Below are positions 44,660 to 56,098 of a stretch of 64,000 bases of DNA, piece after piece. How positions within the stretch are numbered: position 1 is the stretch's first letter; each line of letters opens with the position of its first letter. The position numbers and the translations under genes were made by a program. The notes under the pieces were generated by a model. The model searched no databases. It was not told the origin of the DNA and saw only the letters and a program-made list of their open reading frames with translations. The stretch spans positions 40,152,655 through 40,216,654 of the forward strand of contig CM029664.1 of assembly GCA_017311315.1 (NCBI GenBank). Reading direction: 5' to 3'. This stretch comes from Dendrocalamus latiflorus. Taxonomy: Eukaryota > Streptophyta > Magnoliopsida > Poales > Poaceae.

Positions 44660-47600
44660 TGTCAGACCCGGATTTTTCAATCCGAATCCTCTGTGATTCC
44701 ACCGCACTAATCCCTGGATCAGTAGTTAGTGCACACAGATTACAGTTCTGATTATCAAAGTTCATATCATGCGGAAGCGTAATTATAATAATAAACTTAC
44801 TCATGGGCCGATTAGGCCGAAACCATTAACTTGCAGCAGCGGAAGAACGAAGCACACAGGTGGGACCTTCAGGACATGCCCACAGGCAGCCAACTGGAGG
44901 TTCGCGACCTAGCCTTTGACATCTTCATCTTCTCGGCCAGCTTGTCCAATCTTGTTGCTGAGGCGAGGTGATTTGATTTCCTGATTCTGAATTTTGTCGC
45001 AAAGCGAGCATGAGCACTCCGACCCCGTGCTCCGCGAGCCAATACACAGAATGCAAATAAATAGTATGCATGGCTTAACAAAGGAGAGGCTCGGGCTATT
45101 TTATTTTGCGTAGAGTGCTTTTGAATACAATTAATTAAAAAGCCCTATGACTTAGCAATCTTGGAACAACTCATAATGTACAAGGAAATGCATTATTAAT
45201 ATCGATTCAGATTTCATCTACCGTTACATGGCATCTACACCATACAGCAATTTCTTCAGCGTTATAGCCGCTTAACTTACCACTGGGACGACGCCCAGGA
45301 CAGTTCCAAACCAGGGCAGTCCTTCGCCCTTCAAGTTTCCATTCCCATTTTCCAAACATTTTTAAATAGCACTAACTCGAGTAAGTTCCCATGTCTGCCC
45401 ATGACCGTGGGCACGGCTATTCGAATAGTTTTGACTCTGCAGAGTTTGTACACTTTCACCACAAGAGATGAACTATCCTTTTTGCCAACATGCTTCCTTA
45501 GGCATGAGACCCAGATAATTTATCACAAAGCCTTTACCTTACTCCGATCTAGCTAGACACCACCCACGCTGAGGTTTCACCGCTGAAGGGTTACACCACC
45601 ACAGTCAGAAGCCCCCTCTTGCGCCGTGCGAGTACAGTACACCCTGTGCCTCGCTGTGAGTAAACCAGTACACCCTGGCACCCACTTTCCTCGGTGATAT
45701 CTGAACTAAACCCTTGCAAGTTATTCAGCTAGATCGTACCCATTATAGACTTGTGGTTGTACTGTTTTACACGGGTTGACATGACAAGATTCGGTCCTTA
45801 AAGTCACCCGGATGGTTCTACCACATTTCATGATTTGTGCTCCCACCGCACCACATACCAGCCCCCAAACCATCCATCCAGGTGTTTAAGCAAGTTGGGA
45901 TTTTTGAGAGCATAAAATAACCATATCAAAGGATACCAGTCATTCCCACCATGACTGCCCAACCAATTTTTCTCAGGATTAAAAGTGATGCTTGGGCGCT
46001 CTCGCGCCCATGAGTACCTAAGCAAAACTAAGCATGGCATATAATTAGGGACTTATTTTCAAAAGTTACCATTATAATTTTGCTAGGGCGACAATGTTCG
46101 CACATTCAAATATTCCCAAGGAGGGGTAATATTATCCAAGGTAAACAATAGGCACATAACTAGATTATTGAATTAAACATGTATTTTCATAAACATAACA
46201 GCATGCAATTTGATAATTTAAATCAAAGTAATTTGCAGAAAACGTAGGTTCAACATGATCAAAGTATTGACTCGCCTGGCGCGGTTTACCGCTGTCTTGA
46301 GCTCACACAATGCTTTCTCTTGAGCTTTTGGTCTCTATCTTCACTTCGAGCTTGATCTCGCTTGATCCATTGAATCTTCACAACTCCCGATTTCTAATTA
46401 CGTGACAAACGACTGAATCCAAATAAAGCAAATAACTCAAAAAGATCCAAATAAATCCGAATAAACTCAATTTAGTTTTATTACGAGTTAATGGGTGATT
46501 CGGTGAGTTGAGGCAAGGTTGGTAATAGCATACGATAACTTGATCTTTTTATTAATAATCTCTTTTTATTATTTTGTTATTTATCAAGGAAGTTCCATGA
46601 GTTAGGGTATTCTTATGAATTGGTGTATTTTGTCGAGTAGTAATGTTTAGGGCACATGATTTACATTTATATATAAGCAATCTTTGCAAATCTTTGCGAC
46701 TCAGGTTATGGTAAAGGCAAACTGGACTGATGGATGAGATCTGTACTTATTCTATAAATCTTTTAGTCAAAGGTATTATAACACTTGGATATCTTTATTA
46801 AGTTTTAGATTAATATCTGATATAGGCTTTTACTTACTAATTAGGTTAAGATAAATAGCAAGGGCTCAATATTCATTCATATATGGTGATTAATTAAAAT
46901 TTAAATCTCTACTAATCCCATTATCATATTTTATGTATCTTCATTCATAGCTAGGCTAAATTTAAGTTGAATTAGGATTCACTCATATGCGTCCCAACTT
47001 GTTATATATACAATTATGCTTAATACTATTATGTACTAAAGCTAGTGTCAAGATTTAATTAATGGCACTATTATTAGCTTGCTCATACTTTATCTATTAT
47101 GTTTAACCTTATTTCAAATTTTAGTTCAAGCTTAGCAATATGAGCAAGGCTTGATATGTACCATTTTATGTGACCCTAATTACTTGGCATAGCTCAATTT
47201 GAATTAGTATTCATTTGGGTATGGTTTCTAGCTTGTTATTCCAATCATACTAATTAACCGTATACATAAACTAATCCAAGTTTACATTATAATAATCTCA
47301 TTGTCCTCCTAGTTGGATTTTATTAGCTTCTCTAAACTATTCTTTAATTTTTCATGATTTTTATCCATTAACAAGAGCTACAAAATAAATAGAGCAAAAA
47401 GGTGGGAAATAAAGTGCTGCTGGCTGGTTTTGAGCACAAGACCTGAGGGGCTCAAGAGGCTTAAACGTGTGCAGCTAGCCATCGGGGATCTCAGTGTTAC
47501 GCGATTGGCTAGGAGTGATAAGGGCAATTATGCAAGTAAGGTCTCTAGCAGTCGGCCGGCAAAATCAACCTAACACCAAAAATTAACAGGGCCGCTGGGG

Positions 47601-49052
47601 AGATCGAACCCACGATCGGCCGACTGTTACACGGCTCAGATAACCACTGGGCTACTGCCCTTTTACCGATTGGATGGAGGGAGTTAAGGCTCAAAAGGGT
47701 GGGCAGTGGCTGGGCAACAGAAGGGGCTGATAGCCGGAAACGGGGGAGGAGACCGTGCGATGTAGGTGGCGGCGTCGCCGGCGAGGGGGCAGCCGGAGGG
47801 AGGCCGCGACCCATTAAACGGACTCCGGGGTAGGTAGGGAGGAGGATGGGGGCGACGCTTTGACCGGAGAGGCGGTGAGGCGAGCAAACGGCAACCCGAT
47901 GCGGCCGGCGGCGAAGTGCGCTCGGGGCGGCGGCGCCATGGGAGGAGAAAGAGGTAAATGGGGGAGGCATGAGCAGGAGGGAGTGGTGGGGGATCATACC
48001 GAGCTAACGGCCGAGCCGGGGAGACGCCAGAGGGGGCCGGCGACGTGGGCCGGCGGCGGCGCAGGCATGCGCACGGCGCCGGTGAAGTACGGGCCGCGAG
48101 GGCGTTGGCCGGAAGTCGGGACGGCTTCGGGGCGCCGGGGTGATGCTTCCAGAGCGAGGAATCGAAGGGAGACTCGCCGAGGAGGGAGCAGCGTTGGCGG
48201 CGGCGGTTTTGGCCGGCGATGGCGAAGATGGGTATTCCGGCGAGACCGGCGCTCAGAATTTCAATCGGCAGGCGGTGGAGGTTCCTAGGAGGGGGAGGCG
48301 CATGGTGACGCGGTCGTCCCATGGAAACCGTCGCCGGAGTAGTCGAGAGCGGCGGTGGCGGCTGGGAGCACACACGGGCGAGCAGGGAAGCAAAACGGGG
48401 GAAGAGGGGGAAACACGCGGGGAGCAACGGGGAAGCTTAGGCGGTCTCTTATAGCGATGGAGAAGGGGCCATGGAGAGTGGTGGGGGCGGCGGCATGGGC
48501 ATGAGGCGACGGGGGCAGGTTGGCTGACGCTGGAGCATGGCGCTGGCGCTGGCGCGAGACGTTGCAACCGGCGGGATTCGCGCGGCGCATGGGTGAGGCT
48601 GGTCTTTGCGATGAGACGGGACGCGACGGACAGCGCGCTCTGGCGGAGGCGGCGCATGGATGCCACGGGGCGGAAGGGAGCTGCGCACGCACACGGAAGA
48701 GAGAGGAAGAAAGGAGGAGGGGAGCGCCTGGAGAAAGAAGAGAGAGTGGGGAAGGAAGGGAAAAGGAGAGAGGGAGGGGGCGGTCCCGCGCGACAGCGAA
48801 AGGAGACGGGGGAGAGAGAGGCGTGCGGGTGAGGGGGCGGGCCCACCGGTCAGCGCGCGGGGGAAAGATGGGCCGGGGGTGGCCGGCCGGCTGCACCTCC
48901 CTTTCATTTTCTTTTATTTTTGGTTTAAGAATTTGTGTGTATATATATTTGTATAATTCAAGTCTTAATTACTCTCTTTCATGCTCCACCAGATTTCTGT
49001 ATTTATTTACTTTTAACATTTATTTCATAAGTACCAATTTCTTATCATGTTT

Positions 49053-49088
<36 letters not shown>

Positions 49089-49420
49089 ATAATTGTTGAC
49101 ATATTTGATTTGTTTACTTCTTTAATATTTATACCATTATTTTTAGGTATAAGATTTCATGGTTTGAACCAAATTTTCTCCCTTACCTTTTTGGATCATC
49201 TTTTCAGATTCTAAATTAAAATTTTGAATTTACCTCCTTATTTGCACATTTTATTTTTAGTATTATTAATGTTTGCCTTTGTCTTTTATGAACTTCTCAA
49301 ATTTTTAGAACCTCAATCAAAACAAGGAAAACTGCATGAAATCCAAATTCCAATAGAACATATTGCAAAAATAATTCAAGAAATTCAGATTTTCAAAATT
49401 TAAATTTTTGGGATGTTACA
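44660..49420 (-). repeat. LARD-like LTR, right copy (4761 bp, 5' LTR)
   Basis: It shares over 99.5% identity by eye with the left copy apart from the (TA)n tract. Its outer end at 49420 abuts Tat-element minisatellite sequence. Confidence 0.9.
47589..47660 (-). other. tRNA-like segment, copy in right LARD LTR
   Basis: Identical to the segment at 40193-40264, including both box-like motifs. Confidence 0.45.
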
Positions 49421-49474
49421 GTGGTCGAGGTGGACGCGTAGTTGCAATATCCGCACATGCGCTCCGTCCGTTAT

Positions 49475-50085
49475 GCCTTCGAAGTGGGATCAGTGGAGCT
49501 GGTGCCCTAGCCGAAGTAGATGCGCGAGCGCCCCGTCCCCTACCCTTCGAAGTGGTGGCAGCGGAGCTGGCGCCTAGCCGAAGTAGATGCGCGAGCGCTC
49601 CGTCCCCTACCCTTCGAAGTGGTGGCAGCGGAGCTGGCGCCCTAGTCGAAGTAGATGCGCGAGCGCTCCGTCCCCTACCCTTCGAAGTGGTGGCAGCGGA
49701 GCTGGCGCCCTAGCCGAAGTAGACGCGCGAGCGCTCCGTCCCCTACCCTTCGAAGTGGTGGCAGCGGAGCTGGCGCCTAGTCGAAGTAGACGCGCGAGCG
49801 CTCCGTCCCCTACCTTTTCGAAGTGGTGGTAGCGGAGCTGGCGCCTAGTCGAAGTAGACGCGCGAGCGCTCCGTCCCCTAGCCTTCGAAGTGGTGGCTGC
49901 GGAGCTGGCGCCTAGTCGAAGTAGACGCGCGAGCGCTCCGTCCCCTACCCTTCGAAGGGGTGGCAGCGGAGCTGACGCCCTAGTCGAAGTAGATGCGCGA
50001 GCGCTCCGTCCCCTATCCTCCGAAGTGGTGGCAGCGGAGCTGGCGCCTAGTCAAAGTAGACGCGCGAGCGCTGTCCCCTAGGATT
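49475..50085. repeat. 67-68 bp minisatellite, right array (about 9 copies)
   Basis: TTCGAAGTGGTGGCAG repeats at 49546, 49613, 49681, 49749, 49817, 49884, 49951 and 50019. It belongs to the Tat-type element and matches the array at 32276-32640. Confidence 0.95.
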
Positions 50086-50159
50086 GCGCAAGGGCAGCCT
50101 CTAGTGCGTCACCTTGGTATTTCGGGGGATGCGCATAGGAGCGGGCTCCCGTGGTGCGC

Positions 50160-50720
50160 TTTGTACCCCATAGAGTACATCGGGAGAGTATTCGCGTCTC
50201 TTTTATACTCCGGAGAGTGCGTGGGATCGACATCCGCGTCTTGTTTATACTCCGAAGAGTACGCACAGGAGCGACGTCCATGCGTGCGCGGTGTTCACGT
50301 CTTGTTTTTACTCCGTAGAGTGCGCAGGGATGGCATCTGCGTCTTTTTTATACTCCGGAGAGTGCGCGGGATCGACGTCCGCGTCTTGTTTATACTCCGA
50401 AGAGTACGCACAGGAGCAACGTCCATGCGTGCGCGGTGTTCGCGTCTGGTTTATACTCCGTAGAGTGCGCAGGGATGGCATCCGCGTCTTTTTATACTCC
50501 GGAGAGTACGCGGGATCGACATCCGCGTCTTGTTTATACTCCGAAGAGTACGCACAGGAGCAACGTCCATGCGTGCGCGGTGTTCGCATCTTGTTTATAC
50601 TCTGTAGAGTGCGTAGGGATGGCATCTGCGTTTTTTTTATACTCCGGAGAGTGCGTGCGGAGGCAAACCTTAACGCTACGTCTTATTTATACTCCGTAGA
50701 GTGCGTGCGGAGGCGTCCCT
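50160..50720. repeat. Higher-order minisatellite, about 145-bp period
   Basis: TTTATACTCCG(G/A/T)AGAGT recurs with spacings of about 42, 62 and 41 bp, and this triplet itself repeats every 144-145 bp about four times. The peptide-like ORFs here (repeated CLYSEEYAQE) are artefacts of the repeat. Confidence 0.9.
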
Positions 50721-50724
50721 CCGC

Positions 50725-51015
50725 GCGTCTTTGTTTATACTTATACCCGTGTCTTTGACGGAGAGTGCGCGCGCGGACGCGTGTCTTTGTTTATACTCAT
50801 ATCCGTATCACTGACAGAGAGTGCGCGCGCGAACGCGTGTCTTTGTTTATACTCATACCCGTATCTCTGACAGAGAGTGCGCGCGCGGACGCGTGTCTTT
50901 GTTTATACTCATGCCCGTATCTCTGACAGAGAGTGCGCGCGCGAACGCGTGTCTTTGTTTATACTCATACCCGTATCTCTGACGGAGAGTGCGCGCGCGA
51001 ACGCGTGTCTTTGTT
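50725..51015. repeat. 56-bp minisatellite (about 5 copies)
   Basis: GTGTCTTTGTTTATACTCAT starts at 50781 and recurs every 56 bp (50837, 50893, 50949, with a partial copy at 51005). GCGCGCGCG alternates with TA-rich parts. It follows the 145-bp array and probably derives from it. Confidence 0.93.
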
Positions 51016-51294
51016 GTGGGAAACAAGAAAAATTTGTGCAAACGGTGAACTTTATTAAATTCTTGTTTGCGCGGGTGAGCGGTTACAAAAGAGGGGAGAT
51101 ATCGACCACTAACCGCTTTTAGGATGGGGCGACTGCTGGCGAGCCACTGCTGCTGGGGCAACCTTGTGCCCGAGGAGCGCGAGACGCTCTCCGGGGGCGC
51201 CCGGGGGCTCCGCACCTGCACACCCGGCCTAGGCGCCTTGGCGAGCCGCGTGGCATGGACCCCTGGCGCCAAGCTCTATGCGCCGAGCCATGTC

Positions 51295-53589
51295 CTAGTC
51301 GCCATGGACGATGATGATGGCCCGCGGTCCGGGAAGCTTCATGCACAGGAAGCCGTGGTGCGGAACTGCCCCGAGAGTATTTAGGAGCGGCCGCCCCAAT
51401 ATGGCGTTATAGGGGTATGCAATGTCGACCACGTCGAAGATGGTATCTTCGCTCCTCACGTTGTCGTTTTGGCCGAAGGAGACTTGGAGGCATATCTGGC
51501 CCAAAGCGTGCAAAGGCTGCCCTCCAAATCCTTGCAGCGGGATGCCTGAAGGGCCCAATCGACTCCGAGGGATCCCCCTTTGGTTGAAGGCCGCGGCGAA
51601 CAGGATGTTCGCGGAGCTTCCTCCATCGACTAGGACGCGCCTGACCTCGCACCCTGCTACGAGGACCCGGACGACCAAAGGGTCTTGGTGGGAAAACTCC
51701 ATGCCCTCAGCGTCAGCGGGCGTGAATGTGATCTCGTGTTGTGCCAATTCTGGCGGTGCCTACGCTGGGTATGCCGCGACGTGGTGCAGCCTCCTTGCGT
51801 AGGCCTTCCGTTGCCGTGCCGAGGCGAACTGCAACGAGGAGCCTCCAGAAATGACGTTGATGATCCTGCGTTGGGCTCCTTCCGGGGCTTGTAACTGCAG
51901 GAGGCCCTCCCGAGGTTGTTGCACATGTGCCTGAATTCGCAGAAGGCCTTCGTGGGGCTGCATTCCTTGGTCCTGGGGGTGTTGGACGTGGGCCACGACG
52001 GGCGCACGTGCCTCCGGGTTTTTGTCCCTGGCGACGCTCTGCCGGAGCGCAGCGATAGTGGCGCAAGCACGCGTGTCATGGTTGCCTCGGCCGTGGATTT
52101 CGCACCACTGCCCGTGGTGCTGGTCGCTGTACTCTTCGCGGGTTCTGTCGTCGCGACCCCGGCCATGCCCTCAGCCCCGGCGCCCTCTGCCTCCGCGACC
52201 TGCGGAGGCGTTATCTTCGGAGCCGCCCTCGATGTCAAAGACGTAACAAGGTTTCCTGGACTTGCGTTGGTTGCGCTTGGGCCTATCGCTTGATGGGTCA
52301 TTGTGTTGGGGGTCTTTGCGTTCGGAGGCGCCCTTCGGTTGCTCTTGCTTGCGTTTACCTTTCGAAGAGCCCTGCTTCGACGAGCCTTCCGCCTTGTTGG
52401 TGTCGGAGTCGTCACCGTGTCGCCGCCGCGCGTCCTCTTCCGCTCTGGCATACTCTTCCATCTTGTCGAAGAGCTTCGCGACCGTCTTAGTGGGCTTGCG
52501 CGCGTTGTACTCGGCCATCGGTCCCGGTCGGAGGCCTTGTATTGCTGCGTTGATGACAGTTGTTTCGTTGACGTCCTTGACCTGGCAACGCACTTTCGCG
52601 AAGCGCTTGAAGTAATCCCGGAGCCTCTCCTCAAGTTTTTGCTTGACTGCGAAGAGCTGGTCCGCATCGACACGCTCGATGTAGTTTCCCTGAAAGTTGT
52701 TGTAGAGTCGATTGCGTATCTGTTCCCACGCGTAGATGGACTGTGGTTCAATGATGAAGAACCGGGACAACGCCACCCCTTGTAACGCGAGAGGGAGTCC
52801 TTTTGCCTTCGTGGTGTCATCTCCGCCAGCGGCTTCGATAGCGGTCTTGTATGCCTCGATGACGCTCGGGAACCTGAAGTCCTCAAACCATGCCGCCTGT
52901 TGTAGGCCCGCGGAGAGCGGGGACTCTGGGTCTACTCGCCGCAATGGGACGCGACTAGACGTAGGGGCGTCGTGGCTGTCCGCCCTCTCTAGAGCGGGTT
53001 CGGATGCCACCGCCGGGGGGGGGGCGTGTTGGCTCCGAGCCTCTTGCATGTCTCGCACAGCTCCGCGGAGGTCTGTTAGCTCCCACTGAAATGCGCTGAG
53101 GGCCGCCAGCAGGGCAGTCTCCACCGCGGACGTGGCTGGGGCCGTCGGTGCGCCCGGCGGTACGACCGGCACAGCGGTGACCATGGCCTGCGCGCCCAGG
53201 CTGCCCGCCGCGTTGTCCTGGGGGACCCTGGAGCCGGTGACGAGGTCCGCGTCGCCGCTGGGACCATTCACCGCTTCTGCGCCGGGTGGGAAAACAGATG
53301 CGCCTGTGTGGCCATCGCCGGGGTTGGTCGTCGGGGCGGTGTTGGTGGGGTCTGGCGGCACGGCGACGTTGGCGAGGTTGGGCGTTGTGTCACCGGTGGC
53401 GGGGTTGTTCATTGCGGCGGTGGCGGGGTTGGGCGTCGCGTCGCGAACGTCGATGTTCGCGGTCGTCACACCTGCACCGCCGCCCGTACCTGCAGCTGCT
53501 AAAGCCGAAGCCCTGGTGTTGACGCGAGACTTCGCCGCTTCCGCCTTCTTCTTCTTCGCCGCCGACGGTGAAGCTTTCTTTGGTGCTAT
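51295..53589 (-). pseudogene. Tat-type gag-protease reading frame with two in-frame stops
   Basis: One frame runs from about 53589 to 51295. After a Lys/Ala-rich N-terminus and a long Pro/Ala-rich linker comes the gag domain (FEDFRFPSVIEAYKTAIEAA ... RLYNNFQGNYIERVDADQLF ... LRDYFKRFAKVRCQ). Next is a basic region, then a zinc-knuckle variant (WCEIHGRGNHDTRAC). The aspartic protease follows with active site VLVDGGSSANILF and the distal ILGRPLLNTLGA. TGA at 52171-52173 and TAG at 51760-51762 interrupt it. No ATG precedes the gag domain; ATA at 53587-53589 stands where a start would be expected. No RT follows 51295. Confidence 0.88.
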
Positions 53590-53623
53590 CCTCCTTCAGA
53601 CCTGGAGGCTTGCTCTTGTCCTC

Positions 53624-53641
53624 CCCCACGGACGACGCCAA
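53624..53641 (-). other. Tat element primer binding site
   Basis: Next to the 5' LTR, the minus strand reads TTGGCGTCGTCCGTGGG, the non-Met type of primer site usual in Tat elements. The cognate tRNA was not worked out. Confidence 0.6.
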
Positions 53642-53642
53642 C

Positions 53643-53889
53643 TGTTGTGGTTACAGATTAAACAGAGAGAGAGTATGGCAGTGGGGAGTTAGGTGAATAC
53701 AAATGGCTTAGGTCCCTCCCCATGGCTTGTGCTGCATATATACATCTATATGGGGAGTGCTTTTACACTAATGCCCTTACATCTGAGTACTCCCCTCAGG
53801 GGTATTCATGTCATTATATATGCACCATTTTGGGCCTTACATTCCTCTGACAGGCTTGCTGGGCTTAGGTGGGGGCCACCCCTACAACA
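53643..53889 (-). repeat. 5' LTR of Tat-type element
   Basis: 247 bp, flanked outside by the ATTTC target duplication. Confidence 0.9.
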
Positions 53890-55727
53890 ATTTCAAAATC
53901 GAAAAGTAATGGAACTTTTGATTTGTTAGTCCAAATGACTTGAAATTTATCATGCACCTTTATTAGGATGTTACAAACCTATTCCAATCAACAATCGAGA
54001 GAATCATTGTTAAAGTTCTAGCCTTTTTCTATTTGAATGAAGAGAGTATTAAAATCGGGCAAAAACGAAAAATCTCGATTTGCTCTTGCTCATGAGTCCT
54101 AGATAATCTAGGTGACTTTGGATGAGTTTTCATATGTTATAGCAAGCTAAATCACAACATGAATTCAACCTAAGACACCCACAAGATCAAACCCCCAATC
54201 ATCCCTTTCTTAAGCAAAACCGGTCAAACTCAAAAACTTTTTATAGAAAGTGTCTAGATGAATAGGATCTGATTTCCAATAGATACCTCTATCTCTTACA
54301 CGTCCTTGGCACCAAAGAAGATCAAGAAGAGAGAAATTCAAATAAGAAAATTAAGCAAATCAAAAGTACAAGAGAGAATCTGTGCCACAACTCACTTGTG
54401 CAAACTTGTATGTTCATTTCACTTAAAGAGTAATGTTTTACAACTAATTCATCAGGATAGCAAAACTCTAAGCCTAAAATACATACAAAAAGACTCCAAC
54501 ACAAGAAACCCTAACCATGATCTCTCAAAGTCATAAGAGGCGTACCTTTCACAACACAACACAAGCCTTATATGGTAGAGGCCCCTCACCTCTCACTTAA
54601 CCCTAACAACTATCTACTCCTTAGTGGATCATACCACTTATATATGGTAAAACCCGATAGCCTACACACATATGGGTTTTGCACTCATACACACTTGCAC
54701 GTTTTTCAAAGCGTGACTTCTTAAAGGCTCTATAAGCCTAATAAGACACTGCAGCCATAAAGATATGATCTAAACCACTTAGGCCAGTGTCACGGTTTTG
54801 CAAATTGCCACTCCACCCGGTGTTGGACAATTTTCCAAATTACCACCCACCAGTCTTCACGAACGATGCGATGCCCATGATTTGTCGCCATAATCGTACG
54901 CCTATGCTAAGGACGTCATCACTTGAAAAGGCCAAGTCCCATGGCATACTATCACACCATAGTCTGTGATGCCAAATGCTTGCCGCTAAGGTCGTACACC
55001 TGCTGCATGGAACATCACCAATAGAAACGCACAAGACCAATTTGTACACTACATACACGCATTGCCTCCTTACGATCCTTGTCTTTCTCCTATACTCTCA
55101 GCTTTAGATGATGCTCCGCCTGGACTTACAAGACACTCCATAGACACGAAGCCTCGTCTTACTTCTGGCCTCAATCCACCATGAAAGCACCAGGACATCA
55201 GAGACAAAGCAATCGATACGAGCACAAATGATATGCACTTGACTCTCAATTAGCAAAACATATGCATAGACCTATGCCATGACTAACCCTTGCGTGGATA
55301 CATAATGGCTAACACCTGCACGGACTCTTGCCATGACTAACACCACCAAAAGCATCATTCATAGCTAATTTAGCACAAGGGTCGGTCTGACCGCAGCACC
55401 CATGCCAGTCATACTGCCAACTCCACATCAACCAGACCGCCTTGCTAAGGCCAGTCAAACCGCTATTATAACGCCAGTACTACCACACTAGGTCTCAGCT
55501 CAAAAACTCTAAAAGAATCTCCTCTAAAAAATAGCTACTGGTAACCACAAGCCAGTACTAGCGCTTTGGCCAGTCATGCCATGATTACAACGCCGGTACT
55601 ACCGCCAGCTTCAGACAGCAGCAACTCAAAATACAATTACTCAAAATCAAACTCAAATAACAAAAAAAGGCATATGTAATATCAAATACTCATCACTCTC
55701 ATGGGGTTGCCATCACATGGTCTTATA
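53890..55727. other. Old repeat-like intergenic DNA
   Basis: No gene is recognised. 54300-54700 has the look of retrotransposon leader/LTR sequence (A-rich, then TATATATGGTAAAACCC). 55380-55620 contains several imperfect copies of CCAGT(A/C)(C/A)TACCGCC-like words. Direct continuation of this sequence is found left of the Tat element up to 30710. Confidence 0.4.
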
Positions 55728-55924
55728 GGGGCTGTTTGGTTGCCTGCATCGGGGTGGCTCGCACCAGCGCATGCAGGGAGATGGTGTTTGGTTGCCTGCA
55801 TCGGGGTGAGAGCCTGCACGAGCGGATGCAAAAAATCAACTGGAGTCAGGCTGAGGACCTTCTCTACTCAGCCTGGCCACGCTCATGCAGCTGCATCAGC
55901 TCATGCAGGCAACCAAACAGGCCC
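55728..55924. mobile_element. Tourist-like MITE (about 197 bp)
   Basis: Ends GGGGCTGTTTGGTTGCCTGCAT and, on the other strand, GGGCCTGTTTGGTTGCCTGCAT match at about 20 of 22 positions. The interior repeats TTGGTTGCCTGCATCGGGGTG a second time. The target duplication is unclear. Confidence 0.65.
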
Positions 55925-56098
55925 AGTCTCCATCTCCTTCTCTGGCTCTAGCATGCGTTGTTGCCGCAGAACATCCCTTCCGCACACCTACACCCTCCTT
56001 GCTCCACAATGCCAAAAGTGGTTACAATAGGAAGCGACTAGGTGGTTGGATGAGGAGGAAGTGGTGTAGGGGATCGGAGATAGTACTGGGCCTGTTCT

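Larger units (their letters stand above)
36409..49420 (-). mobile_element. Nested LARD-like retroelement: LTR-internal-LTR-partial internal
   Basis: Read on the minus strand: LTR (49420-44660), internal (44659-42069), LTR (42068-37264), then the first 855 bp of a second internal domain (37263-36409), cut off against the Tat antisense ORF. Each LTR is followed after four bases by TGGTATCAGAGC (44655-44644 and 37259-37248). A TTAAGGGGGGTAGG polypurine tract precedes the second LTR. The duplicated 5.6 kb segments differ at only about 20 bases by eye plus a (TA)n length change. The 2.6 kb internal region has no gag or pol. Huge LTRs plus a non-coding interior match the LARD class; the terminal motifs fit Tekay-like gypsy elements. 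Confidence 0.88.
30711..53889 (-). mobile_element. Tat-type Ty3/gypsy element without pol (23.2 kb incl. nested insert)
   Basis: 249-bp (30711-30959) and 247-bp (53643-53889) LTRs, TGTTGTGG...CTACAACA, differ by about six substitutions and a 2-bp indel and are flanked by ATTTC at 30706-30710 and 53890-53894. Gag and protease lie on the minus strand next to the right LTR, which is therefore 5'. An antisense ORF of the Transposase_28 (putative gypsy type) family lies at the 3' side on the plus strand, an arrangement known from the Tat lineage. RT, RNase H and integrase are not found; their place is held by minisatellites and the nested retroelement. It looks non-autonomous. Confidence 0.9.

Noticed and set aside
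37264..49420. Calling this a simple complete element with its own target duplication
   Set aside because: The sequence left of 37264 is another internal copy and not genomic flank, and the bases at the two ends do not match.
50160..51015. Regularly spaced repeats suggestive of a CRISPR array
   Set aside because: Repeats and 'spacers' are both repeated, units diverge gradually, and the setting is a plant retrotransposon.
49408..51272. ORFs with repeated peptides (CLYSEEYAQE, RSRRASAPSPTL types)
   Set aside because: They are translations of minisatellite units whose length happens to be close to a multiple of three.
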